A DNA stretch of 36,412 nucleotides, taken from positions 1 to 36,412 of the forward strand of contig CAYNOQ010000020.1 of the NCBI GenBank assembly GCA_964398855.1, read 5' to 3'. This DNA comes from Mariniphaga sp964398855. GTDB lineage: Bacteria; Bacteroidota; Bacteroidia; Bacteroidales; Prolixibacteraceae. The position numbers were made by a program, and so were the translations under genes. Below are positions 1-6,518 of this stretch, in pieces (the first letter of the stretch is position 1; each line of letters starts with the position of its first letter). A model generated the notes under the pieces. The model did no database searches and was not told the origin of the DNA. It was given only the letters and a program-made list of their open reading frames with translations.

Positions 1-501
1 AGGAATCTGAGTATAAAGAAATTCATTTCTTCCCTTAATGTCGATATTGAAGCTTTCTTCTATTTCTTCAATATTTTGTCCTTCAATTCTGATATGAACC
101 TTTTCTCTCGAAGCAGTTGTTTTCTCAACAATATCCTGATTGAATTTGGGGAAACAATTCACAACGAAAGATTGTCCGGGCAAGAGGATTGGGATTTTTT
201 CCAATCGGGTGTCTTCAATGTAATCCTGAATTTCAAAATAGACTTCCATGTTTTTAATGGTAGTACTTCCGTTGTTGGTAAGCAACATCTTGAACAATCC
301 ATATTTGCCGTCTAACGCTTCGGGGTTTGCATAAACTTTGTAAGCTGCCGGCATTATAAACGGGATGTGTTCAATTTTAACATCAATTATTGACTTGCTG
401 AATAAACCAACGATACTTTGATTCATTAACAAGACTGCTCCGGCCAATATAAGCAGAACCGGAAATAATAATTTTTTCGGGTAATTTTTCTGTGAGCCCA
501 T
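1..501 (-). CDS. Hypothetical membrane-anchored protein, 3' end outside window
   Basis: The minus strand is open without a stop from an ATG at 501 to the left edge, giving 167 codons; the gene continues outside the window. The product starts with a short basic stretch (MGSQKNYPKK) followed by one hydrophobic segment at about residues 10-27, so it is probably anchored in the inner membrane with the rest outside the cytoplasm. The remaining part is mixed alpha/beta with a conserved-looking stretch around NMEVYFEIQDYIEDTRLEK, suggesting a beta-sandwich domain. I do not recognise the family. A downstream domain that would identify it may lie beyond the edge. The start follows an A-rich leader with no clear Shine-Dalgarno site, which is normal for Bacteroidota. 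Confidence 0.7.
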   Translation of the reverse strand, partial: MGSQKNYPKKLLFPVLLILAGAVLLMNQSIVGLFSKSIIDVKIEHIPFIMPAAYKVYANPEALDGKYGLFKMLLTNNGSTTIKNMEVYFEIQDYIEDTRLEKIPILLPGQSFVVNCFPKFNQDIVEKTTASREKVHIRIEGQNIEEIEESFNIDIKGRNEFLYTQIP

Positions 502-780
502 AACATTTACTTTTTTTAGAAATAACTGAATTGAACTAAACTGCTGGATTAATTTGATTCATAAAATGCAACCTAATGTAACCCGTAACAAATTATGTAT
601 ATGTATGTTCAATAGGCTATAAACATAATCTATGTTTGTCGCTAATTATCTTGTCTGTTCACGTTGATTATGTCTGTTATAATCATACCTTCTTGCTGCA
701 AATTTTCCTTATTAACGCGCTGTTCTGAATATTAACAGATTGACTTCATTACTGCTCGTCTCATATCATCCTGCAACCAC

Positions 781-818
781 CAAAAGATTCCTCATTTCAT
801 TCGAATGAGGTTCTTTTG
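781..818. repeat. Imperfect inverted repeat (hairpin)
   Basis: CAAAAGATTCCTCATT (781-796) pairs with AATGAGGTTCTTTTG (804-818) with one bulge, and the loop contains the palindrome CATTCGAATG. It lies between divergently oriented genes, so it is not the terminator of either intact neighbour; it may be a leftover terminator of a lost gene. Confidence 0.6.
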
Positions 819-828
819 TAAATTGGGA

Positions 829-865
829 GATAGTTTTTGGGCGGTGCAACCGCCCGAAAACCATC
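829..865. repeat. Long inverted repeat, 17-bp stem with 3-nt loop
   Basis: Bases 829-845 (GATAGTTTTTGGGCGGT) pair with 849-865 (ACCGCCCGAAAACCATC) around a GCA loop, with only two non-Watson-Crick positions. It starts ten bases after the hairpin at 781-818. Such GC-capped stems occur in terminators and in mobile intergenic repeats; which this is cannot be decided here. Confidence 0.65.
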
Positions 866-980
866 TAAATAATATAAAATGGGGAGTCATTTTTCGCTGC
901 GCGAAAAATCTGTTAACTGCACATTCGCTTGCTTCACTTTGCGCCGTAAAAGTTTAATCCGGATAAGAATTCCTCCTTGT

Positions 981-1010
981 CCCCCGCTGACGTGGTTTTC
1001 TACAGACTGT
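981..1010 (+). repeat. Dispersed short repeat, copy 1
   Basis: CCCCCGCTGACGTGGTTTTC and the following TACAGACTGT resemble 2335-2361 and 3675-3703. The shared core is GCTGACGYGGTTTT followed by a RAAC/ACAGAC-like tail. All three copies sit in noncoding or broken DNA of the left accessory strip. Confidence 0.55.
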
Positions 1011-1107
1011 TGTTTCCGAATTTTATTCCCAAAATCGTACTTTTTTAAAAACCAACGCAACCTTTTTGCTATATTTTCATCTATCCTTTTTAAATTAAAA
1101 ATCATAT

Positions 1108-1874
1108 ATGAAATTTTCTCTGCTTTTTGCCTTGCTTTTCGGATTATCATCATTCGCTGCATTAGCTCAATCTTTCACCGTCAGCGGATATGTGCGTGAT
1201 GCGCTAACGGGAGAAAGTCTCATCGGATGCAAATCACTATATCAGAATAGGAGCGGCATATATTCCCCACAACTTCAGACCGGAAATTATGGTACGGAAA
1301 GCTGCACGGTGTGGATATTGTGCCTGAACTTCCCGAATTAACCGAAGTGAAAGCTTCATGGATTGAAGATGAAACTTTGCAGGGAAGCTTTCTGCAAACC
1401 GAGATCACGATAAAAGACAATCCCGAAGAAAGAAATTATTACCGTGTAATCATCAAAAAAGAGCATAAGTGGGATTATTCATCACCTGAACCGATGTGGC
1501 AGCGTGTTGAAGTTTTTACCGACCGGGAAATCGTATTTAATAACATCACCGGGAATATTGAGTTGGGTGCGCCGGATTTTGGATATGATATTTTTTCGGA
1601 TGATCTTTTTCAGGGGAAAACGTATAGTCTTAATCTCTATTTTCAGGATGATAAGTTTGATCATCAAAATGACAGAGATTCAAACCACAGACACCGTATT
1701 AAGGTGGAAATTCATGCACTTTCAGAAAATCTCTATAAATATCTGCGTTCGCTGGAAACAGCAATGAACAGTGATAATTTCAGCGAACATATAAAAATAT
1801 TTACCAACATAAAAAACGGCTATGGTGTGCTGGGGACTTTTAGCAGCAGCGAAAAAATCATTGAAATCAAATAA
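1108..1874 (+). pseudogene. Deletion fusion: TonB-dependent receptor start joined to DUF4249 protein end
   Basis: The ATG at 1108 opens a signal peptide (MKFSLLFALLFGLSSFAALA) and the first strand of the carboxypeptidase-regulatory-like domain typical of Bacteroidota TonB receptors (FTVSGYVRDALTGESLIG). After about 40 codons the similarity stops and this frame ends at 1341. From about 1251, in another frame, the sequence reads as the C-terminal two thirds of a DUF4249 protein: NPEERNYYRVII, then FSDDLFQGKTYSLNLYF, then LYKYLRSLETA and IKNGYGVLGTFSSS, ending at 1874. Such receptors and DUF4249 lipoproteins are commonly adjacent, so the simplest history is one large deletion that removed most of the receptor and the start of its partner. 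Neither half should work: the DUF4249 part lacks its lipoprotein signal and is out of frame with the receptor signal peptide. Confidence 0.75.
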
Positions 1875-1886
1875 TTTAAAAAAGTT

Positions 1887-2267
1887 ATGAAAACATTAAA
1901 AATCAGTCATTTTACAATTTTTGGAGTTTTATTTCTTATGCTGACAACCGGTTGTAAAAAAGATGAAATTAGCCTTCTGAGCGTTGATAAAGAAGAGATT
2001 GTCCTTTCGGATAAAAACAGTTCGGCTGCTTTGAAAATCACAACTGAAGGGGATTGGTACATAACAGCTCCGGGAATTGAGCCGGGATATGGTGCAATCT
2101 TTTTCATTGATTGGTATGAAGCGGACAAAACTTTTGGAGCGAATGACGCAACAGTAACTTTTTCCATAAAGGAAGATGCAGTTCCCGCCGGCAACAAAAC
2201 CGATACGCTCACCATTATTGGCGAAAACAACAACGTTACAGTTTTGCTGAAATTTAATAAAGAGTGA
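1887..2267 (+). CDS. BACON-like lipoprotein
   Basis: This 126-residue protein has a lipoprotein signal peptide ending in TTGC with the lipidated cysteine at residue 23. The residues after it are KKDE, which fits the K-(D/E)-rich signal that sends Bacteroidota lipoproteins to the cell surface. The mature part is one small beta-sandwich: a strand rich in Ser and Ala (SAALKITTEG), a DWYIT motif, then ATVTFSIKEDAVPAGNKTDTLTIIG. This pattern matches BACON-type domains of Bacteroidota surface proteins, often linked with carbohydrate or mucin binding. It starts 12 bases after the DUF4249 remnant, so it was probably the last gene of that receptor operon, and the upstream deletion may have left it without its partners. 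The domain call rests on pattern only; the function is unknown. Confidence 0.65.
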   Translation: MKTLKISHFTIFGVLFLMLTTGCKKDEISLLSVDKEEIVLSDKNSSAALKITTEGDWYITAPGIEPGYGAIFFIDWYEADKTFGANDATVTFSIKEDAVPAGNKTDTLTIIGENNNVTVLLKFNKE

Positions 2268-2334
2268 AACTGTAAAATCGTAAAACGGCGAATTAGTATT
2301 TTTATAAATCTGCATTTTTACTTATTCCTGTTTG

Positions 2335-2361
2335 CACCGCAGACGTGGTTTTGTAAACTGT
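2335..2361 (+). repeat. Dispersed short repeat, copy 2
   Basis: CACCGCAGACGTGGTTTTGT followed by AAACTG is related to the copies at 981-1010 and 3675-3703. It is followed at about 2363-2382 by a near-palindrome (GCTTTGC...GCAAAAGC) and by the TTGCCC/GGGCAA hairpin at 2395-2410, which leads into the longer repeat at 2401-2500. Confidence 0.5.
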
Positions 2362-2400
2362 GCTTTGCTTTGCAAAAGCAAAAAACAGCAGATTTTGCCC

Positions 2401-2500
2401 TGCCGGGCAAGGAACAAAGCAAAGCTTTGCGCCAGTGGGGGGCAAATTGCTTGTATAAATTGTACGCAAGTTGTAATTTAGTGGCGTATAAAAAGAAGTT
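2401..2500 (+). repeat. ~100-bp structured direct repeat, copy A
   Basis: This block is about 85-90% identical by eye to 4625-4723 in the same orientation. Shared parts are TGCCGGGCAAGG, the 12-base palindrome GCAAAGCTTTGC (2419-2430), a CCAGYGRGGGCAAATT stretch, a hairpin between AAATTGCTTG and CAAGTTGTAATTT with a three-base bulge, and the nearly invariant tail TTTAGTGGCGTATAAAAAGA. The zeta-like gene begins about 70 bases after it. The end of the repeat drifts after AAGTT. Confidence 0.75.
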
Positions 2501-2573
2501 GTGTGCTATGCCAAAATAAAGTCCAAAGAAATTTAATCAAAAAAAAAAGAATTTATTACGTAGATTAGTGGAT

Positions 2574-3158
2574 ATGGATGATAAAGAACTTTATATAATT
2601 GCAGGTTGTAACGGGGCAGGAAAAACTACAGCTTCTTTTACTATTTTGCCTGAAATTTTGGGTTGTAAGGAATTTGTTAATGCAGATGAAATTGCAAAGG
2701 GTTTATCCCCTTTTCAACCCGAAAAGGTTTCTTTTGAAGCGGGTAGAATAATGTTAAATAGAATAAATGACCTGCTTTCCGAAAATCAAAGCTTTGCATT
2801 TGAAACAACGTTATCAACTAGAAGCTACAAAAATAAAATAGCAGAAGCAAAGCAAAGAGGATATCGTGTAACTCTTTTATTCTTTTGGCTTCAAAATATC
2901 GAATTAGCTAAAGAACGAGTCAAAACAAGAGTTTTAGAAGGCGGACATAATATTGAACCCGAAATTATTTCGAGAAGGTATATTAAAGGAATCAAGAATT
3001 TGTTTGACCTTTACCTGCCTATTGTTGACGGTGCTCTAATTTTTGACAATTCAGAAGGCCGACATGAGCTTTTGGCACACCAACAAATTGATGGCAGATT
3101 AAACATTATGAATCAGCAAAAACTTAATCTTTTAAAAAGTTACTATGACAACAATTGA
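2574..3158 (+). CDS. Zeta-toxin-like P-loop kinase
   Basis: The product of about 194 residues is a small P-loop kinase of the zeta-toxin type (zeta toxins phosphorylate UDP-N-acetyl sugars and poison cell-wall synthesis; many chromosomal relatives have unknown substrates). Seen in the sequence: Walker A GCNGAGKT near residues 11-18, VNADEIAKGLSPF, the FAFETTLSTRSY motif around residues 73-84, and a C-terminal region with the arginines expected for phosphate binding (ERVKTRV, ISRRYIKGI). Length is typical for the short, single-domain chromosomal members. I start at the ATG at 2574; a GTG two codons upstream at 2568 is possible. Its 3' end overlaps the small gene at 3145-3297 by 14 bases, so the two are translated together. 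No epsilon-like antitoxin lies upstream; instead there is the structured repeat. Confidence 0.8.
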   Translation: MDDKELYIIAGCNGAGKTTASFTILPEILGCKEFVNADEIAKGLSPFQPEKVSFEAGRIMLNRINDLLSENQSFAFETTLSTRSYKNKIAEAKQRGYRVTLLFFWLQNIELAKERVKTRVLEGGHNIEPEIISRRYIKGIKNLFDLYLPIVDGALIFDNSEGRHELLAHQQIDGRLNIMNQQKLNLLKSYYDNN

Positions 3159-3297
3159 AAAGCAAATTGAAGAAAAAAATAAAATCCTAAAAGGTCTTGA
3201 AGTAGTTTATCAAAAGTTGATTGACTTTAAAAAGACCAAGAATAGCAAACTCGTTATCATGCGTGACAAGAAGATTGTAAAGATAAATCCAGAATAA
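3145..3297 (+). CDS. Small protein overlapping the zeta-like kinase; candidate antitoxin
   Basis: An ATG at 3145 inside the end of the kinase gene opens a 50-residue frame ending with TAA at 3295-3297. The product is highly charged: MTTIEKQIEEKNKILKGLEV forms a likely amphipathic helix, followed by a second helix (VYQKLIDFKK) and a short C-terminal pair of strands (SKLVIMRDKKIVKINPE). The 14-base overlap with the kinase implies translational coupling. Small proteins of this shape are often partners of chromosomal zeta/AAA kinases, so an antitoxin or accessory role is plausible. This is inferred from position and size; I cannot assign a family. Codon and base use match the kinase. The gene is easily missed because of its length. 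Confidence 0.6.
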   Translation: MTTIEKQIEEKNKILKGLEVVYQKLIDFKKTKNSKLVIMRDKKIVKINPE

Positions 3298-3335
3298 GAA
3301 GCACAGTTATACAACAAAAAAATTGGCAAAGCCTG

Positions 3336-3410
3336 TCCCGTTCATACGGGAAGTGGCAGAAACTCCTCCGGTTGCACATTTAAGTAAAATCAATCCCGAG
3401 GACTCGGGAT
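3336..3410. repeat. Two short palindromic elements (CCCG...CGGG type)
   Basis: TCCCGTTCATACGGGA at 3336-3351 and the perfect inverted repeat ATCCCGAGGACTCGGGAT at 3393-3410 lie in the noncoding space after the small partner gene. They share the TCCCG/CGGGA arms, resembling small intergenic palindromes scattered in Bacteroidota genomes. Either could also end transcription, but neither has a following T-run. Confidence 0.55.
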
Positions 3411-3505
3411 GCTTCAGTTGAAGTTTTCGGTAAAGCCACCCTCGTCAATTTTCAAAACGTGTGCGCGGCATACTTTTCAGTTCTTAGTTCGACAATAATT
3501 TGAAT

Positions 3506-3664
3506 ATGAAAATAACTCCACAGGACTTCAAAGAAGCAATTGAATTAGCAGACTTTCAAGTTAAAATAGATAACATAGATGAGGGATATGTCAATGAGAT
3601 TTCAGACGAGATATTCAATTTGTTGAGTGCTTTGAAACAATTTAGTGGACAAGTGCGACCGCAT
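3506..3664 (+). pseudogene. Truncated ORF of unknown function
   Basis: From an ATG at 3506 (a TTG at 3500 is in frame) about 50 codons look like a genuine protein start: an acidic helical stretch MKITPQDFKEAIELADFQVK followed by IDNIDEGYVNEISDEIFNLL. At about 3660 the sequence enters the dispersed repeat at 3675-3703 and then runs antisense through the end of yebC, so the open frame to 3901 is not meaningful past that point. The gene appears cut off by whatever placed the repeat beside yebC. The family is not recognised; the leading segment could be the start of an acidic immunity- or antitoxin-like protein, but this is only a guess. Confidence 0.5.
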
Positions 3665-3674
3665 AACAACAGCT

Positions 3675-3703
3675 CCCCCGCTGACGCGGTTTTGCAAACC
3701 ACT
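3675..3703 (+). repeat. Dispersed short repeat, copy 3, next to yebC stop
   Basis: CCCCCGCTGACGCGGTTTTG followed by CAAACCACT matches the copies at 981-1010 and 2335-2361. It lies 10 bases beyond the yebC stop codon and contains GCGGTTTTGCAAACC, a self-complementary core (GGTTTTGCAAACC) that could act as the yebC terminator stem on the minus strand. Confidence 0.5.
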
Positions 3704-3712
3704 CTCCCGCAA

Positions 3713-4477
3713 TTATCCCATTTCAGCCAGCTCTTTCTCCAATTCTTCGGTCAGCTCCATATTATGGAAAACGCTTTGAACGTCATCGTCTTCCTCAAAC
3801 AGATCAACCATTTTCAGGATACTAAGCGCCTGTTCAACCGGAATTACTTCTGTATGATTAGGTATTCTTTCGAGTTCAGAGCTGGTGACTTCAAGCCCTA
3901 ATTCTCTCAATTTATCAGAAGCTTTCCCAAAGTCCGTAAAAGCTGTATAAATGAAATAGGCATTTTCTTCTTCTTCAAAGGTCTCTGCTCCTGCTTCTAT
4001 CATTTCCAGCTGTAATTCTTCCCAGTCCATGGTCATATTTTCTTTTAAAATGGTGAAAACTCCCATTCGGGTGAAAAGAAACTCCAGGGAACCATTGGTG
4101 CCTAAGCTTCCTCCATTTTTATTAAAAACAGATCTCACATTGCCAACGGTACGGTTCATATTATCGGTAGTACACTCCACAAAAATAGCAATTCCATGAG
4201 GTCCATAACCTTCAAAAGATACCTCTTCATAATTATTAGATTCTGCTCCTGTAGCTTTTTTAATTGCCCTTTCTATGTTGTCTTTGGGCATATTAATCCC
4301 GCGGGCATTCTGAATGGCGTTTCTCAAAGCAGGATTAGAGTCCGGATCACCATTTAAACCATTCTCTTTAATGGCAATGGTGATTTCTTTTAATACCCTT
4401 GAAAAGAGTTTACTTCTTTTTTTATCTTGTGCGCCTTTTCTGGCTTTAATATTTGACCATTTACTATGACCTGCCAT
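3713..4477 (-). CDS. yebC: YebC/PmpR family protein
   Basis: The 254-residue product is a full-length YebC family member (TACO1 in mitochondria). The family was described as DNA-binding regulators; more recent work connects members to translation of proline-rich stretches on the ribosome. Diagnostic pieces are the N-terminal MAGHSKWSNIKARKGAQDKK, then NMPKDNIERAIKKATG, the central FEGYGPHGIAIFVECTTDN with VRSVFNKNGGSLGTNGS, and the acidic C-terminal region ending VFHNMEL. I use the ATG at 4477, which gives the canonical start; a TTG at 4483 would add two unlikely residues. This core gene lies between two copies of the accessory repeat and opposite to the accessory genes, so the modules seem to have been added around it. 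Confidence 0.95.
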   Translation of the reverse strand: MAGHSKWSNIKARKGAQDKKRSKLFSRVLKEITIAIKENGLNGDPDSNPALRNAIQNARGINMPKDNIERAIKKATGAESNNYEEVSFEGYGPHGIAIFVECTTDNMNRTVGNVRSVFNKNGGSLGTNGSLEFLFTRMGVFTILKENMTMDWEELQLEMIEAGAETFEEEENAYFIYTAFTDFGKASDKLRELGLEVTSSELERIPNHTEVIPVEQALSILKMVDLFEEDDDVQSVFHNMELTEELEKELAEMG

Positions 4478-4624
4478 AATCAATAAAAGTTAGTGAAAAC
4501 ATAAAGTTACGAAATTTACCAGTGAATAGAAAATTTGAAGATTATAAAATAAAATAAAATGCTTATCCGTATGTTTTCCTCTAATTGGAAGATTTCCGCC
4601 CGTTGGGCGAGAATGACGACGTTG

Positions 4625-4723
4625 TGCCGGGCAAGGCACAAAGCAAAGCTTTGCACCAGCGAGGGCAAATTACTTGTTTATTATTGGCGCAAGTTGTAAT
4701 TTAGTGGCGTATAAAAAGAAGTT
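4625..4723 (+). repeat. ~100-bp structured direct repeat, copy B
   Basis: This is the second copy of the block at 2401-2500. It keeps the palindrome GCAAAGCTTTGC (4643-4654) and the bulged hairpin AAATTACTTG / CAAG-TTG-TAATTT. In copy A one base pair of this stem is a G-T pair where copy B has A-T, consistent with the fold being maintained. The 5' part folds differently (GTGCC-GGGCAA-GGCAC). The PD-(D/E)XK-like gene begins 28 bases after it. Confidence 0.75.
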
Positions 4724-4751
4724 ATCGGCCATTTTATAAGAACCTGCATAA

Positions 4752-5417
4752 ATGAAAGAATTTGAACTTAAAGCGATAAAAGCCACACAAAAAATTGGAA
4801 ACGAAAATTTGACTTTTAATGATAAAACTGTAGGTTACTCTTTGCTAGAATTTTGGCAATGGAGCGTTTCTGATATTTTGAGTAATGCAACTCGTGGAAG
4901 ATTTGCAGAATTTATTGTTGGAACTGTTGTTGGAATAGACCCCAAAAATCTACGTGACGAATGGGATGCCTATGATGTTACTTCAGAAGAAGGAATAAAA
5001 ATTGAGGTAAAATCTGCGGCTTATGTTCAAAGTTGGGCTCAAAAACAATACTCAAAAATTTCATTTTCAATAAGAACCGCAAAATTTTGGGACGCTGATA
5101 ATGGAATGTCACGAGGAGAAGCAAAAAGACATGCAGATGTGTATGTTTTTTGTCTTCTAAATCACAAAGATCAAGAAACAATAAATCCTCTAAAAATGGA
5201 ACAATGGGAATTTTTTGTTCTTCCAACTTGCATAATTGACAATTATCAACGAAGCCAAAGTTCCATTACTTTGAATTCTCTTACCAAACTGACTGAATCT
5301 GTAAAATACAACGAATTAAAAGAAAAAATAGTAAATTGTAATATACAACAATGTGAATATAAGAAAAACGGCAGATATAAAGGAAGGATTGCGGCGAAAA
5401 ATTATCCATACCGATAA
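4752..5417 (+). CDS. PD-(D/E)XK nuclease-like protein of unknown family
   Basis: The 221-residue product has the layout of a restriction-endonuclease-like fold: an N-terminal helix region with GRFAEFIVG and E53, an acidic EWDAYDV (D72, D75), then a strand KIEVKSAA with E85 and K87 forming the E-x-K half of the motif. A conserved-looking RHADVYVFCLL strand and WEFFVLPT follow. This suggests a metal-dependent DNase or an inactive relative, perhaps from a restriction or anti-phage system, but no methylase or specificity partner is adjacent. The last ~20 residues (after VNCNIQQC) run into the start of the neighbouring cupin frame, so the natural C-terminus may have been replaced at the junction. 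The gene is very AT-rich, like the zeta module, and follows the same repeat, suggesting common origin. Confidence 0.55.
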   Translation: MKEFELKAIKATQKIGNENLTFNDKTVGYSLLEFWQWSVSDILSNATRGRFAEFIVGTVVGIDPKNLRDEWDAYDVTSEEGIKIEVKSAAYVQSWAQKQYSKISFSIRTAKFWDADNGMSRGEAKRHADVYVFCLLNHKDQETINPLKMEQWEFFVLPTCIIDNYQRSQSSITLNSLTKLTESVKYNELKEKIVNCNIQQCEYKKNGRYKGRIAAKNYPYR

Positions 5418-5685
5418 TCTGATGAGTGTTTTACTTGATTTTTCCGGTGGTCCGTGGGAAAAGCCCGATCCGCCTCATTCTCACCCTCATGAGCAGACCT
5501 CGTACATTGCACAGGGGGAAATCATTTTTTATTGTGAAGATGAACCGGAGCAGCATCTGAAAGCAGGTGATATGTTTGCCGTTGCGCCGGATAAAAAACA
5601 CACTATAAAGCTGTTATCCCAAACAGCCCGCCTTATCGACAACTTCACGCCTCTAAGAGAAGATTTTCTGAAACAGGAAAGCTAA
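5353..5685 (+). CDS. Cupin-domain protein, start probably eroded
   Basis: The product is a one-domain cupin with metal-site motif PPHSHPHEQTSYIAQGE and the second motif GDMFAVAPDKKHTIKLL, as in small cupins related to sugar or quercetin-binding enzymes; its substrate is unknown. Recognisable similarity begins at GLRRKIIHTDNLMSVLLDF. The only in-frame start before it is a GTG at 5353 that lies inside the preceding nuclease-like frame; the first ATG in frame encodes the Met in NLMSVLL, already inside the domain. The gene has therefore probably lost its original start to the inserted module, and whether it is translated is uncertain. Its stop codon overlaps the stop of the convergent PAP2 gene by three bases. 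Confidence 0.65.
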   Translation: MNIRKTADIKEGLRRKIIHTDNLMSVLLDFSGGPWEKPDPPHSHPHEQTSYIAQGEIIFYCEDEPEQHLKAGDMFAVAPDKKHTIKLLSQTARLIDNFTPLREDFLKQES

Positions 5686-6512
5686 AACGTGTAAGTCAGC
5701 ATAACTCCTTTTTGATTACCCAGCCGAAAAGGGAAAATATCAAATCGTTTCAGGTGTTCATTGTCCCATTTATACTGGTGGGTGAGATAAATCAGCTCTG
5801 TGGAGAGAATACCGATTCCGGCTCCGGCAACCACATCGGAAATCCAGTGGGCGCTTTTGGTCAGGCGCAGGAAACCAACTGCCGCAGCTGTTGAATAGGC
5901 GCCGATGCTGTACCACGGGCTTAGTTCGCCGTATTCCCTGTGCATAAAATGGGCAAATGCAAATGCTTTGGATGTATGCCCGGAAGGAAAAGAGTGCCTC
6001 TCTCCGTTTGGACGATACTCGTTTACGCGTTTTTTTAGCTGATAGGTGATAAAATCATCCAACAGAAAACTCTTTACGGCGATGGCTGTTTTGTTGCCGA
6101 AATTGTTTTTTCCCTGAACGCCCGCAGCAAAAAGAATATAGCTGGCTGCTAACGGTGCAAACTGTATATAATTGTCTGGTTTACCGTGGTAAGCAAGGTT
6201 CTTTTCAAAAAAAACATTCACATTTTCTTTGATATTATCCGAAAAATGGAGGAGAACACCGCCGGCGATAAGTGTTACTGGCGTTAGCCACGGTTTAATT
6301 CCCTTTTTTTCATCGGGATACCTGAAACTTAACCGGTGTCGTTCTGTCGAATCGCCTGAAAATGAGAGCTTATGCGAAACACTTTGCCGAAGGATAAAGT
6401 GGTTTGCATTATCAATAGTATTTCTTTCTGAAAATGGGATTATCGCTTCACTTGAAATTGTAAAAGCGAACAAAAAGAGCATCAAACCGAATATGTGCCG
6501 GATGAGTTGCAT
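5682..6512 (-). CDS. PAP2 family phosphatase
   Basis: The 276-residue product is a membrane or periplasmic PAP2 superfamily acid phosphatase acting on phospholipid or isoprenoid phosphates. All three signature motifs are visible: K160-x6-R167-P168 (KKRVNEYRP), PSGH at 176-179, and R216-x5-H222-x3-D226 (LRLTKSAHWISD). It begins with a signal peptide (ISSEA at about residue 23), followed by hydrophobic segments near residues 77-90, 115-131, 200-216 and 226-245. It starts 6 bases after the hydrolase gene ends, so the two probably share a transcript. The substrate cannot be told from the sequence; undecaprenyl pyrophosphate or lipid A are usual candidates. The stop codon overlaps that of the convergent cupin gene. 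Confidence 0.9.
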   Translation of the reverse strand: MQLIRHIFGLMLFLFAFTISSEAIIPFSERNTIDNANHFILRQSVSHKLSFSGDSTERHRLSFRYPDEKKGIKPWLTPVTLIAGGVLLHFSDNIKENVNVFFEKNLAYHGKPDNYIQFAPLAASYILFAAGVQGKNNFGNKTAIAVKSFLLDDFITYQLKKRVNEYRPNGERHSFPSGHTSKAFAFAHFMHREYGELSPWYSIGAYSTAAAVGFLRLTKSAHWISDVVAGAGIGILSTELIYLTHQYKWDNEHLKRFDIFPFRLGNQKGVMLTYTF

Positions 6513-6518
6513 GTTGCA

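Larger units (their letters stand above)
502..1107. other. Gene-free, AT-rich intergenic region with hairpins
   Basis: No convincing gene lies between the left-edge gene and the receptor remnant. The stretch contains two strong hairpins (781-818 and 829-865) and one copy of a short dispersed repeat (981-1010). The open frames at 879-1199 (+) and 887-1162 (-) cross the repeat and have no protein-like features. It looks like decayed accessory DNA. Confidence 0.5.

Noticed and set aside
887..1162. 91-codon minus-strand frame
   Set aside because: It covers a dispersed repeat and hairpin-rich DNA, and has no recognisable fold or start signal.
2401..4723. Integron cassette array
   Set aside because: The repeats fold and precede accessory genes, but no integrase is present, canonical GTTRRRY cores at the boundaries are not clear, and the core gene yebC lies between the copies in the opposite orientation. 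Kept only as a resemblance.
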